The translations under genes were made by a program, and so were the position numbers. 64,000 nucleotides of DNA from Macrothele yani. Lineage: Eukaryota; Arthropoda; Arachnida; Araneae; Macrothelidae. Below are positions 21,891-33,627 of this stretch, piece after piece. Numbering within the stretch: position 1 is the first letter of the stretch; the number at the start of each line of letters is the position of its first letter. The DNA lies in the NCBI GenBank assembly GCA_039090855.1, contig CM077023.1, forward strand, positions 82,931,127-82,995,126, given 5' to 3'. Below the pieces are notes generated by a model, which did no database searches, had not been told where the DNA came from, and worked only from the letters and a program-made list of their open reading frames with translations.

Positions 21891-24800
21891 CTCAAGAAAA
21901 CTTTTGTCATACCTAACTCGAAAGAGAGCACATGCAGTCATTAGCTACGAGAATATCGGTGTCCTATGAAGATGGATGAATTAACTATTCAAAATTTGTG
22001 CGCAGTTGCTGCGAGAAGAGAGATTCAGAAGTGATTATTTAAAGAACGGTTCTATCAGAAATCCATTTTGAAAAGTAAAAAAAAAAATATTTGCTGGTTT
22101 ACAAATCATGAAGCCAAAAACTATCATACAATATCTCCTCCATTCAGACATAAAGTTTAACAGGATTATTCATACGTTTTGCTTTCAAATCTCTGTTCTA
22201 TGACGTCTTTCGAACTCTGAGATATTAGTGCAATTCAAAACGATGTTAGTGAGCCTGCAACAATCAACTCTGTGATGTCGTGGACATAATACATTTTTAA
22301 TGGTTTTGCTGTTATCACTGCTTTAACTGTAAGTACTGTCCAAGCCTGCAGCTAATTCACTCTGGGTTGAACAGATTTATTTTATCATTACTTTTGATTA
22401 TAGTGCCATTTCATTTATTACTCACACAAGTAGTAATAAATGAACACAGCAGATAGTTTCAATAGTTCAAGAATTCAGTATGCATGAACGCGAGACTTAG
22501 AATTTTGTAAGGAGCTGGTTGTTTGTAGCAATTTTTTTAAATTCTGTGCATTAAAAGTTCATTTGGTGTACGTTAACACATACAGCAAAGAAGTTAGTCA
22601 GATATCGAAATGTGTTATTATATGATGCAAGTGCCCAAATCTATTGTTGATGCAGACAACTGGTCCCTATACATAATTCCAAGTCTCGTGTGCATGCGCG
22701 CTGAATTCCTGAAATGTTGTAACTATTTGCTGTACAACCTTTGATGGTAATTGTATTTTAAGGTGATATGTGAGTAATAAATAAAATGGTACTATAATGT
22801 AAAGTTATAATCAAATGAATCTGTAAGTGCTCAAATTACAGATTTATTTAATGAAAGTGCCCAAATCTGTTTTTGCCAGGTAAGGACAATGCATGTATTA
22901 ATGTTTTAATTCATTAAAACGATATAGAACCGGAGGCAATTCTTTTCTCTCCCTGTCTTTCCCTTTTTAAGCTTAATTGTAGGGCGTCGATACTAGAAAT
23001 CAAATTCTAGTTACAATTCACTAAAAACACTACGTAGGTTCTGTGAATTCGTCAGAAACTCAGGGAAAAACTAGGGCTTATTCATCATATATTCTAATTA
23101 CTGTTCAAGATTGCAATGCCACCTTTCTGCATGCTACTTCTTCAGATGGAAAAATTATCCCTCTAAGGGAGAAAGCAACGTGGTTCCACATATAATTTCT
23201 CTAAATGCACCGCAATACTACCATTCATTCTTGGAAAAACAATTTGCATATGACCAGCCGGCGGAATCGGCACTATTCCCTGCTTTATTATTTCTTTATC
23301 TCAATGCCAGGTATCCGATTCCTGTCTTAGTAACGTGAAGGCCGTATTTTTGCGTTCGCATGAAAAACTTGAGCATTCAGTATGTTTACTGACATGAGGA
23401 TTCGTGGCAAATTCCTAATACGAAGGAACCCTTCAGTGATCGAAACTTTCTGCAAATTAGAACAACAGAATTCTCCCATACTGCCGAACGAAAAGGTTAC
23501 CAATGGTGAAAATTCTTATCAAATATTTGGAAGTCCTTTCTTCGCAAGGCAAACTGAATGATATCAGGTGATGCAATCGTGAAATAACTGTAAATAAAAC
23601 ACGCTTTTTTAAAGTGCATTATTAAAACTCCGTTCTTTTTTTCTTTTTCTAGAGCTCTTGCATACGTTAAAAGGAAATTACGAACATGAAAGGGCATCAT
23701 AAATCACAGACTTTCTCTCTATATTGCGAGCGAAAACACATTATCTAAAAATATTTAATCATTCTCTTGAACGATGTCTCAAGATTGAAGAACAAATATG
23801 TATTTCTCTCCAGATTCTCAAAAGAATCAGTCTGCAACTATTCTGGTATTCCATCAGTATTTACAACAGGTACTTTTACATAGATAACCTTCGAACTTTT
23901 AATTTATATTGGGTTTCGAAATAAAGATTACTTTTATTTTACATTAACATTAAGGTCACTCTCTTGCCCAATACTGTATTGCTCAGTTACACAATTAATT
24001 ACTGGGTGTGGTAGAAAAATATGAAAATGTCTTGGTGAATTCTTGGTGCGGAGTTCGATACTGATGAGACAAAACAGATGTGTGTGATTCTTTCAGATAT
24101 TAGGTAGGTCAAATATAGGTAATTTCCATAACTGAATTTCGTACAAGCGAAAGAAGAAATGTAGGCCACACAACGAACATGCAATCACATATGTCCTGGT
24201 TTCGTACAGTCGAAATGGTTTCTTTCTGAATTATTTTTATCGCTAATAATCCAGTATGACTTTGAGAAGTGGATCCAGGTCCTCAAAATACTGGTAATTC
24301 GTCTCGTTGGCATCGATTTCATTATTAAATGTTTTATTCTCTCCAACCTAAGAGCACTTTCTTTTCTGTTTGGTCTTCCCTGTTGGCTGAAGAACGAGGA
24401 AGAGGTTTCCAAGGCGACATAGAGTGTTTCGTTGTATCTTTAACGGAACAAGGAAGATAATGGCTGTTTGTCCCTCAGATCTTGGACGTAATCGGAAAGG
24501 TTTCTATTGAGATTGAAGTTTTGTTGCTAAGACATCCTTTCCACGCCTTAAATTACCTATGTACCTGCGAGGGTGGTTTTATATTTGATCGTCATCAGCT
24601 TGATCCATCTCCTTTCAAAAGAGACAAGTACTTTTTTGCATGGAAAGTACTACGGCGTTCAACATGCATAGTTTATACAAAATTAATCAGATGCAACCGA
24701 TTGTCTGCAAGATTTTTTATGTCTAGTTTTGTAGCTCTTTCCTCCAGAAAAAAAAATGGAATCCTTTGAAACAATTGCATGGGAAATCACCAGGTTGACC

Positions 24801-25229
24801 TACACCATCTGTTTTAGCCTTTCAATACAGCTGTAACCTTTATCTGAATCAGTGTTTTAATAATTAAATAACAGTGTCTTCCGTTACTTAGGAAATACTT
24901 CTCTGAACGAATGCCTTTAAAAACATATTTCTAATTCCATGAGATAACCATTACGGCCATAAATCGTTTCAACCCTTACGCAAAATATTGAAACAATGAA
25001 AAAAAAAAGTTTCAAAAATAACTAAATGGAAACAATTTGAAGTTAATATTTCTTCCCTATTCTGTTAGCGTTGTTTTTGTTTCGTTGCTTATTTCGCATG
25101 TGCCTTTTTTTACATTTCAGTGGTGTATACGAAATAAAATATTCTAAACAGCATCAAATGCGCAAAATTCTAATACATATATATATCAACTACAAAACAG
25201 TTCATAACCACCAATAAGGATTAAACAAG
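21891..25229. other. long intergenic stretch, no gene recognised
   Basis: AT-rich, with open frames no longer than 95 codons and none recognisable. AAGTGCCCAAATCT occurs twice (22628 and 22856). No terminal repeats or arrays found by reading. Confidence 0.45.
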
Positions 25230-26600
25230 AAAGATGACACCGGATTTTTGGTTGTAATGAGAATGTCTTTTAAATCCTTTCCGAGGCAAATAAAAGCTAT
25301 GAAACTTATTCGGAGTCAATGGAACCGGTAGAAAAAAAACCAACCAGATTTCTACAATCGGTGAAACATCCAGAAATAGAAACAACTACTTACTTCCTCC
25401 AGCGGCAAAACATTATCTTACAGAAATAAATATTTGGTGCACAAAAAGTTTCTCATAACATAAAGAAGGCATCAGAGACAAAGATATTTCAAATCAAACA
25501 GTTAAAAGAAGAAATATGGAATGAAACATGATATATATAACTCTACTCCCCCTAGCAGTAGAATTTTACATGATGGAGAATTTGAAAATATGGGAAAAAT
25601 ATTCTACATAGAAAAAGCTATGCTAAAGAAAAAGAAATTTTCAAATACGTCTCCTGGAAGCAGCGATAGCGAGAAAAAAGTTTTGACTTTTACGCCTCTT
25701 AGCGGGAAAGCTGTGTATTATTTAAAGTGTATCATGTTCCCTCTCTTTATTGTAGCGATTGCCATAGAGATGTAGCTGTAAACAGAAGTACACAAACAAT
25801 ATCTAGCGACAGAACTATGAAAAAAAAAAAACTGTTCAAGTACAAACCTAAAGTGTTCCACAAGGAAAATGGCATCCCGTGTTAAAATAGTTTGTTTTTT
25901 TAAATCGGATTCTTAGGAGCAGAGATATCGACAAAAAAAATAAGATAAACATCTACACTTCCTGGCAGAAAACCTATGCGCTATTTTTAGCAGAAGGTAT
26001 TCTCAAAAGGTTTTCTGAGGTAAGCGGTATTGGTTCACGAAATAATTTTTTCAGTCCAGTTTACAGAAGATCAGATTTTGCTGCAAATACATCAAAAACA
26101 GAAATAAACACTTACGCTCCCTGGTGGTCAAATGATTATCTACCAAAAATTAGAAATTATATGTAGAACAATACAATGAGGCACACCGTCTTTGCACGAT
26201 GAAAATCATCGTGCAAAGACGGTGTGTGCCTCATTGTATTGTATATAGCGCGAAATATTTTCACCTGTACTTATATGTAGAACATTCTCCACCAAGAGCT
26301 GTATCCAATGCAGAAAGAATTTTTAAAATAGTAGCTGTAGAAAGAGAGGTATCAGGGAAATTGCAGTTTACCCTTACGCCCCTAGCGGAAAATCTATACA
26401 TTACTTGAAAAAGAAACTGTACCTAAAATAGAAAAAAAATCTTCACTATAGATGACATCGAAAGGCAAAATATTTTTTTCGATCGGATATTTAGAAGCAA
26501 ATATATGAAATAAAATTTAAACCGGAACGCAAGGTTCGTCGTTCTCACATTTTAAGTTTTCCAATGCAAAAAGAATTTTTCAAATCGACCTAAAAGTAGC
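25230..26600. repeat. diverged ~150-bp tandem repeat region
   Basis: A loose unit recurs about every 150 bp, sometimes at near-double spacing. It is marked by a block such as CTTACGCCCCTAGCGGAAAA, seen in variant forms near 25387, 25540, 25690, 25950, 26105 and 26372, with AAATCGGATTCTTAGGAGC-like lead-ins. The start (GAAAGATGACACCGGATT, 25232) matches 41447 onward, and the lead-in matches 42890 onward, so this is a dispersed family. Too diverged for a firm consensus by eye. Confidence 0.65.
26168..26242. repeat. long near-perfect hairpin
   Basis: ACAATACAATGAGGCAC plus ACCGTCTTTGCACGATG is followed after a few bases by its reverse complement. Arms are about 35 bp, with a single 2-nt (CA) length difference and a 4-5-nt loop. 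It lies inside the 150-bp repeat region. Confidence 0.93.
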
Positions 26601-27439
26601 AGAGATAGGGTGTCCACAGGCGAACAAAGTGATGACTTAACAATTCTTTAACAATGAGAAAATGACAACAAAATAATTTTAAAGCAATAATTCCGTTCAT
26701 AGCAAGCCTAGTTATTTCTTTCGGAGCACAGTAATCTAGAAGTAATATTTGTAGGTAAAGATGCTGCTGCACGTAAGTAACCAAACTGAAGCAACGACCT
26801 CTCTGAACTGTGTTCCTCTGTGGATGTTCACCGGAGTAGGGTGGCTGTTATAAAAACACAATACTGTGTCCAAAACGGTAATAACAGATTGAAAAAAGCG
26901 TTGACCTGAAAGACGAACGTTCCTTGCTGCTAATTCACGATCAGATGGACCGTATGTAAATCGATCACCAGGCGGAAGTCCCTTGCTGCTAATTCGCGAT
27001 CAGATAAATTTTCAAAAGTCCACATATCTTTTTCACGTCATTTACATTTGGAAATGAAAATCGGTAAAATATTTCTGCTTGTGTGGAGAATAATTATCAG
27101 CCACGTGAATTTTCGGATCTTTTTAAACCTTAAAATGCGTTATAGAAGTTATAGTACACAATCACTTTACTCTGTGTTTTTGATATGCGTGAAGGAAAAT
27201 ATATTCTCGGCTGAAAGCCTTTAACGTAATTGTTCTGTATGTTTGAAAAGTAAACAAACTGAAACAGAATGGCTAGGAGAAAGACTCTTTTATTGCCCGT
27301 AAAGCTTATTTTATTCGAACCTGAAATTGTTAAAAAAGTTAAAGTGTTAAAAATAGTACTTTAAAACAAAATGAGGTGTCCAAGATGGACATCGATAAGC
27401 AGAGTAAATGATTAAAAAAACAATCGGGAACTTTTTTTC
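26601..27439. other. intergenic, no gene recognised
   Basis: A short direct repeat CCTTGCTGCTAATTCRCGAT occurs at about 26923 and 26982. Otherwise AT-rich spacer with nothing recognisable. Confidence 0.45.
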
Positions 27440-27650
27440 TCCTCCTTTGTTTCGGCGTTGAACGACCAGCTTGAGCACCTAATGCTACAAGCAGACGCTA
27501 GTCACCGGTTTGGGATCATTGGTTCTAGACGGAGTGTGACTGATATAGCACCCATGTCTTATCCAGTGCTCGAACTCGGTCACAGCTCAGATAAGCAGCC
27601 ATAGGCCCACCTCTCTGACCACTCATCATTGCAGCAAACCAGGGCAGTAT
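27440..27650 (-). mobile_element. old SINE copy
   Basis: Reverse-strand relative of the SINE family. The order is GTTGAACGACCAGCTTGAG, ACAAGCAGACGC, GGTTCTAGACGG, GTGCTCGAACTCGG (B-box region) and CTCTGACCACTCATC. Confidence 0.65.
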
Positions 27651-27927
27651 TCACTTGTAGGAACGTATGCAAAAACCACTATGGTACACAAAGATTATAG
27701 AAACAGGATGGAAAGAAAGTCACCCTTTAAATGAAAGTGGGATGGAAGCTGTGTATTTCTTTTTTATACCAAATTAGAGCACATTAGAGATTTAATAATT
27801 TCACTGGAAGTGCTTCGTGCCAAGATGTTGGTTTTTTTTTCCTTTTTTTTTTTTATCTTAACTCGGAGTATACGGCACCAAATTACTGGCTGGGGACAGT
27901 GAGATTTTACATCGTGGACAAATGTAC

Positions 27928-28961
27928 GTTGGCTGGTCAATAAGTAACTTCCAATTATCTATGGTGGCAAACTAGGGATACGTAAGCCGCTATCTCCCAA
28001 GTCATTACACACTCCAGATTAGAGGGCGTTGTTTGTCGCAGGAGTTTGGATAAAAAGACAATGCGATGGAAGACAGATTCAAGTGAAAATGACCCCACGC
28101 CTGGAAACATGATCTCATTCGGAGGTACACGCGGTGATTAGATGAGCACGAAAAATTCAGGGAGCGGAGATCCATAGCCAACGAATTACAAGAAGTCAAT
28201 GGTCCTCAAGTCATGAGAATAACATAATGGTTTTCAAAATATGTACACGGGCGCAATGCGTTGACGGATGAGAAGCGGAGTGGTAGGCCTTTGACATCAA
28301 CAACAGACAGAAACGTGGCGAGTGTGGAGGATGTGGTGCAACAAAACAGACAGCCTCCTCGGTGGCGCAGTGGTCTAAGGCGCTGGCTTGTGACCATTCG
28401 CTCTAGTTGGGTCCGGGTTCGAATCCCGGTGAGGCATGGATGCTTGTGTTTGTCTTTCGGCATTGGCTCTCTCTGTCATTTGAAACTATGGCATGCTGTA
28501 TTACATGTTTCAAACTGCCCTTTGATGATGTTAATTCCTTGCATAATTGTTGAACCCTCTTGTGTCGCACAATACTGTATTTCTATGATCATGTATTATA
28601 TGGCACCCAAGTCTAATAAATAATTTTTTATACCACCAAACAAACAAACAAACAAAAAAAGAAAAGAAAGACAGACGGGTGACTTCACGTTAGATTGTTG
28701 CAAATGCAAGTGTTTCTGTCGCTACCCCGCCTCCCATTGCTCAACCTACCCGCCGTGTCTATCTGCGACTGAGCCCATGTCTCTAGGTGGGTCGTCATGT
28801 TTACTTGAATCTCCATGTAAGTTGCCTTTTTGTTCAAACTTTGGTGCCAAACAACCCCTCTAATCAGGAGAGTGTCATTACGCGTTGCGAGACACCGATT
28901 CACACACCCTCGGTCAAAGATAATCGGAAGTTACTCGTACTTTGTTGATCAGCCCATATAA
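27928..28961 (+). mobile_element. mariner-like relic, split by a SINE
   Basis: The ends resemble inverted repeats: TTGGCTGGTCAATAAGTAAC at 27929 and the complement of GGGCTGATCAACAAAGTA near 28940-28957. Between them, GCACGAAAAATTCAGGGAGC encodes ARKIQGAEIHSQ, and 28255-28350 gives ALTDEKRSGRPLTSTTDRN, the HTH linker of a mariner-type transposase. The remainder is not recognisable, and a SINE sits at 28353-28665. The catalytic domain is gone. Confidence 0.65.
28353..28665 (+). mobile_element. tRNA-headed SINE, variant tail
   Basis: The head has the A box GGTGGCGCAGTGGTCTAAGG and the B box GGTTCGAATCC, almost identical to the other family members up to about 28470. The 3' half differs and ends in AATAAATAATTTTTT followed by a CAAA repeat tail. 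This suggests a subfamily that borrowed another LINE tail. An ACAGAC-containing target duplication (28347-28352 and 28671-28676) is possible. Confidence 0.8.
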
Positions 28962-29102
28962 TTCCAGCAAAAGTTCTTAACAGCAAAGTGCGGGAAGTGC
29001 TACAGGAAACTATTAGACTGATGAAATTCAGTAACCAGAAACACTGCGCAAGAGGGCACCCAATTAACCGCTCTGTCACCGTAGGGAAGAAAATGTTCTG
29101 CC

Positions 29103-29550
29103 TTAAGGTGGACGTCAAGTAATTTTGCTTCCTATACTTCCAATGAAAAAACTTCTGTACACATTTTCTTCACAATTAATGCGTTCCCAAGGATGAACAA
29201 ATTTGAACATCGATTAAAATAGCTTCATTTTATAACTTGGAATACTTAATATTTTCTAAATCATAACCATAATTATATTAAAAATCAATAACTTTTCCTT
29301 TGGTGGTGTTGAGACCAGAAAAAAGATGGCGCGACCAGTACATTGATGACGTCAGTAGACAAGCAAATGCTGGATTGCTTAATTATGGTTATGTTTTAGA
29401 AAATATTAAGTATTCCAAGTTATAATATGAAGTTATTTTAATCGATGTTCAAATTTTCATCCTTGGGAACACACTAATTGTGAAGGAAATGTGTACAAAA
29501 GTTTTTCCATTGGAAGTATAGGAAGCGAAATTACTTGACGTCCAGCTTAA
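29103..29550. mobile_element. long-armed foldback MITE
   Basis: Arms of about 172 bp (29103-29275 and 29380-29550) are inverted copies with roughly 90 percent identity by eye, separated by about 105 bp. The outer ends read TTAAGGTGGACGTCAAG and the complement of TTAAGCTGGACGTCAAG. TTAA at both ends could be a target duplication (piggyBac-like) or part of the repeat. No coding capacity. Confidence 0.85.
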
Positions 29551-29737
29551 TTTATGGCTGTGCCATCGAAATTAATTTACTCATATTAGACAGTTTAGTC
29601 CGAGATGAATATCAAATTCTGTGGTATTGTTTGTATCAACTCTACTGAATTCTGCACATAAAGAACAATTTTGTCTGGGTCTCCCATCGATGCATGACGA
29701 ATTAAATTGAGTCAATTCCTATCAACTTATATGGTAC

Positions 29738-31018
29738 CAGGGTGAGTCAAAAGCTTCTCTCGTTTTGAGCTATACGTAATGTTGGGTCTCTATTCTTGAG
29801 TGAAACTCGCGCCAGCGTCGACTGGGTATCGCAATGACGAGGAACGCACGAGGCTGATGACGTGCATTTGCCACGGATCCACATTGCGTTATCATGTGAG
29901 CAGAAGATGAAGGTCAGTAAAAGTGCTGTTAGGGTGCTCCTACCACATTATTGGAAAAATGGGTTCAGCACAGTTGCAGCTACGAGAGAAATTTGTGTAG
30001 TTAAAGGGGATGAAGCAGTAGGCAGCAGCACTGAACGAACATGGTTCTGGCATTTCAGTGCTGGTGGCATCAGTATCGAAGGCAAGCCCAGGCCAGGATG
30101 TCCAATGACCACCAACACTGACACCCTGGTCGAAGTTGTGACAGCGAATCCCGGTACTAGTACATGACGATTGGCAGGTGAGGTAGGATCTTTCCAATCC
30201 CTCATCGTTTGTCGCCTGCATCAGCTTGGCTTCTCCTTCAGGAGCCATAGAATGGTTTCCCATGTATTGACACCTCATAAGCGAAACAACATGTCGCTCT
30301 CTGTCGCAGATTGCTGTCAAGTCCACAGGACGATAGGTTTTGGCACCGTATCGTCACAGGTGATGAAAAGTGGATATTCCTACGTTATTCTACTATTAGG
30401 AAGCACTACTTGAGGCCACACCAGAAAGCACAGCCAATGGTGCAAAGAGGGTGATTCGAGAAAATAAATCATGCGGTGCATTTGGTGGAATTGTGAGAGT
30501 TCTGTACATTAGAAACTCGTACCAGATGGTCAGGCTATGGACGGGAACCTCTATGCCTAACCTTCTGTAGCGGGTCCATGATGTTCTTCGCCAACGCTTC
30601 CCAGCGCTCATACATAGGAAGTGAGCCTTGCTGCAAGTGGAAAATGTTCCAAGTTACAGCTCCAGAGTGATCCGACAAAAACTACAGGAATTGGAAGGTG
30701 AGATTCAATCCCATCCTCCATACAGTCCGGAACTTGCCCCGTCAGACTACTACTTATTTCAATCCATGGCCCATTTCCTATAAGGACGGCACTTTTCTTC
30801 AGTGGTAGACATGGAATCTGACATTAGAGAGTCTCTGTCCTCTAAACCTGCCGAGGGGTACCGCCGTGGGATCGTGGCGCTGGTGGAAAGTTGGCAAAGG
30901 ACTGCAGAATGCAATTACCTGTATGTACAATACTTTGAAGTATGAAGTGAGAGTGCATGACTTCCTTACATCATTCAACTTCTAGCAGCAATCGGGGCGA
31001 ACTTTTGACTCACTCTGG
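29738..31018 (+). mobile_element. mariner element with terminal repeats
   Basis: Terminal inverted repeats CCAGGGTGAGTCAAAAGC (29738) and the complement of CCAGAGTGAGTCAAAAGT (ending 31018) are each flanked by TA (29736-29737 and 31019-31020). Length is 1281 bp. It encloses one decayed transposase in the same orientation. Confidence 0.88.
29907..30960 (+). pseudogene. mariner transposase pseudogene
   Basis: Starts MKVSKSAVRVLLPHYWKNGF (29907) with the mariner HTH. TERTWFWHFSAGGISIEGKP and VVTANPGTST follow, then a stop near 30167. Frame changes follow: RLHQLGF (near 30215), TGDEKWIFLR (first Asp, near 30355), a QVENVPS block (near 30640, where Asp appears changed to Glu) and YSPELAPSDYYLFQSMAHFL (third acidic residue, near 30740). 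The motif order matches mariner-family transposases with D at the third position. Inactive. Confidence 0.82.
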
Positions 31019-31290
31019 TAGATCACTCAAATGGATAAAGAATAGCTGTTTTAATTCAACGTTTACGTGCTTCAAATATCTTGCACGAAATGAATGGGTT
31101 TAGCTCCAGCTAAATTACACATTGTCACATTCTTAAGAGTTACAGTTCATTATTTTAACAAAGGTTGGCACTGAGTAAATGAAGCATGCGCCCTCAAACT
31201 GCTTTTTTTAACGACCAGTGAAAATTTTTTACTTGTACAACTTGTTCAGGTTTGCTTGCAGTTTGACAAAAGGCGTTCATGTTCCTTAGA

Positions 31291-31292
31291 TG

Positions 31293-31322
<30 letters not shown>
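31291..31322 (+). repeat. AG dinucleotide microsatellite
   Basis: About 15 uninterrupted GA units. Confidence 0.97.
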
Positions 31323-31327
<5 letters not shown>

Positions 31328-31539
31328 GGAAGTGCTACAGAACCGTCACTTTAATGCTGGAATTTTTCTATGCATTAACGTCGTACAGTGAATTTTGTCT
31401 TCTTTTTTTATATATACTCGGATAACTATTTTTTGGCTCGAACGGTAATGGGACAAAAGATGCATTTTATATTGATGCACAAATATATGAAGGTGAATCA
31501 ATAATTATTGACGTTATATTAATGTTTTGCAGATACAGT

Positions 31540-32520
31540 ACAACAGAAATTAAGAGTTTCCGAGGACATCATTTTTCAACATAATTCCCTTGCTTTTAAA
31601 CGTGCTTAGTCCAATGCCGTAAGAGCTTTTTTTATATCGTCAGCAAATCATTACTTTTCGTTAGAGACGGGGCACGCATGCACAGCTTCCCTGAACCCTT
31701 GATTCGTAGTAAATCTACGGCCACTTAAAGAGTCTTTGAATAGATCAAAAGATTACAGTCAAAAAGGAGGAGAAGTCAGACCTATTAATATTTGTAGGAT
31801 GCTCCAAGTCCTCAAGGTTCATTTGACTGGGGGTCTCAACAGTGTGGGCAGCAGTATGAAAACGGGCATTGCCGTGCAACAATGAAACGTCTTGCTGCAG
31901 CAGTTCTCAGCGTTTGCTTCGAATTGCGAGCTTCAGATTATTACGTCGTATCTTGCAATAACAAGTACTATTCACTGTTGAGCTCCTGTCTTGATAATGC
32001 ATCAATATTGGCCATTATGAGTTCCCCCCAAAAATAGTAAGTAACATTTTTCAGTCATTGTATGAGTTTTGAACTTCCTTTTCAATGGGGATCCCGGATG
32101 TTTCTATTCCAGACTCTGACGTTTTCTCTCCGGCTGATAATGTTAGATCCATGATTCTCCCCTGCGGGATGTTTTTTCCCCCAAAAATAGGCTTCATCTA
32201 CGTTATTATATTAGTTCAGAAGTTTTTTTGCAGATGTTCAAGCAATTACGTTGAGACACTTTTGTGAGAAGTTTTGGCACCGATCTTGCACAGACTTTAC
32301 AAAAGTTATCGCTGTTGCTGATGATTTCATATGCAGAACCATGAACTAATGCTTACCTGATTTGCCACTTCATCAATACTCACCCTCTGTTTGTATGGCA
32401 GGGACTTGTTGAGAGTTCGTGTCTGCAGTGGTCGTTGACGGGCGTTTAACTCCTTCATGCGTCGCCCTTGTAAAACCATTTTTAGAACTTGTTAATTTAT
32501 TCTTAAACTCTCTGTTGTGG
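31540..32520 (-). pseudogene. decayed mariner transposase
   Basis: The reverse strand, read from 32520 downward, gives NGFTRATHEGVKRPST, HGSAYEIIS, VPKLLTKVSQRN, then RRGESWI (where TGDESW is expected, first Asp lost) and KRQSLE. It continues with an LLQQDVSLLHGNARFHTAAH block (second Asp changed to Gly) and GRRFTTNQGFREAVHAW. Order and motifs match the mariner subfamily that also gave rise to SETMAR-type proteins. Stops and frameshifts are throughout. Terminal repeats were not identified. Confidence 0.8.
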
Positions 32521-32689
32521 CATAGACCTGTTCCCATATAATGTGCTGAGAGCCTTCGATTAATTTTGGATCCAAGTACACCTCCAGCTTCCAAAAAGTC
32601 GTTTAACTGCCGCTGTTCTTCTTTGAAACATACAGACTACAGAGCGGCAATGTTATCGGCACGTCAATAACACAACTGATTGGTCGAAG

Positions 32690-33079
32690 TTAAACCTCCA
32701 CCAGAGTAACTACAGCGAGCAAACGGGACTCATCACATCAAACGACCTTCTTCAATCTGTCGATGATCCATTGTCGACATTCCTCGGCCCATGCTAAGCG
32801 TTGTTTGCGATGACTGGGCGTCATCATTGGTACCCTCGTTGGTCTCCGGCTATGGAACCCCAAGCGAAGCAAGGTACGGTGCATGGTGCATGTGAAAATG
32901 GGTCAAACTGCACCGCTGTTGTACTGGTGGTGAGCTGGCTGACTGTTGCACGTCGTTTCTGAGATACCAGTGGTGACACCCGACCCTCACCTCTAGGATC
33001 AACCCAGGGCTAGAGAATAAGCCCTGGGATCAACCGCGCGTGACTAGCAAATGAGAGTCCTTCTGCTGGATGTCTGTAC
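32690..33079 (-). pseudogene. Tc1-like transposase, central fragment (split gene)
   Basis: The reverse strand encodes AVDPRGEGRVSPLVSQKRRA, then, after a frame change, HRTLLRLGFHSRRPTRVPMM and HRKQRLAWAEECRQW and a CDESRL remnant of the first catalytic Asp. The rest of the catalytic domain is missing. The N-terminal part lies at 35616-35772, on the far side of a hAT element (33080-35615). The codon broken at the junction is completed across the insertion once one 8-bp duplicate is discounted. Confidence 0.8.
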
Positions 33080-33122
33080 TAGGAATGGCGATATTTTCAA
33101 AAGTATCGATACTGATATCATT

Positions 33123-33363
33123 TGTAACATACCAAGAGATGTGACGTACCTGCCAGAAGGACGCACACGACATAAAGGCAGATAGGAATCGAATAACACA
33201 AATAGAGGAGAAATTCCGTTGATAATCTTGGCACACAACAGTCTTGTGGGTCGAATAATTGGCAAAAATGGCAACACTATAAAACGTATAATGGATCAGT
33301 CAGAAACAAAGATAACTGTTTCGAGCAGCATACACGACATAAAGGCAGATATACTTCGTTATA
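33123..33363 (+). repeat. LTR1 of TRIM, carrying a host KH fragment
   Basis: The first 65 bp match LTR3 with a single difference. After GATAGGAATCGAATAACAC the LTR leaves its consensus: a 135-bp foreign segment follows (33198-33332). Then comes a second copy of ACACGACATAAAGGCAGAT (33332-33350), and finally the normal LTR end ATACTTCGTTATA. The tRNA-like part present in LTR2 and LTR3 is absent. Confidence 0.82.
33198..33332 (+). pseudogene. captured KH-domain fragment of an IGF2BP/Imp-like gene
   Basis: The forward frame reads RGEIPLIILAHNSLVGRIIG and continues KNGNTIKRIMDQSETKITVS. This is the start of a KH RNA-binding domain: the beta-alpha entry, the GxxG loop (GKNG, about 20 residues in) and the TKITVSS strand. 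The closest family known to me is IGF2BP/Imp, second KH domain, an mRNA-binding protein. Only about 45 codons are present, inside an LTR and without splice sites, so it is a captured fragment, not the working gene. Whether it came from mRNA or genomic DNA cannot be told. Confidence 0.78.
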
Positions 33364-33364
33364 A

Positions 33365-33376
33365 TGGCGCCCGAAC
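33365..33376 (+). other. primer-binding site of TRIM, copy 1
   Basis: TGGCGCCCGAAC, one base after the LTR1 end. Identical to the sites at 33791-33802 and 58217-58228. It matches the complement of the 3' end of tRNA-Lys including CCA. Confidence 0.82.
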
Positions 33377-33627
33377 TATCCGGATGACCCGACCGTTCAA
33401 AATCTCGCAATGGTGTGATGTTATTTCCACACCGCGAGACAGGAAAAATCAGAGAATTCCTTCTCCAGCGCTTCGAAAAATAAAAATGTGTGATGTTGCA
33501 TTCCACACAGCAGATTGACTGGGAGTTCTCAAGTGCACGTTCTACAGTGGATGGCTGCCTGCAACGATTCATGGTCACGGCTGACCCGTGGGTCATGTCC
33601 CCGGCCCTCTTTCGGGGGGGGGGGAGA

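Noticed and set aside
33198..33518. Exon of a working Imp/IGF2BP gene
   Set aside because: The KH similarity ends inside LTR sequence, there is no plausible donor splice site, and the downstream open frame is retroelement DNA.
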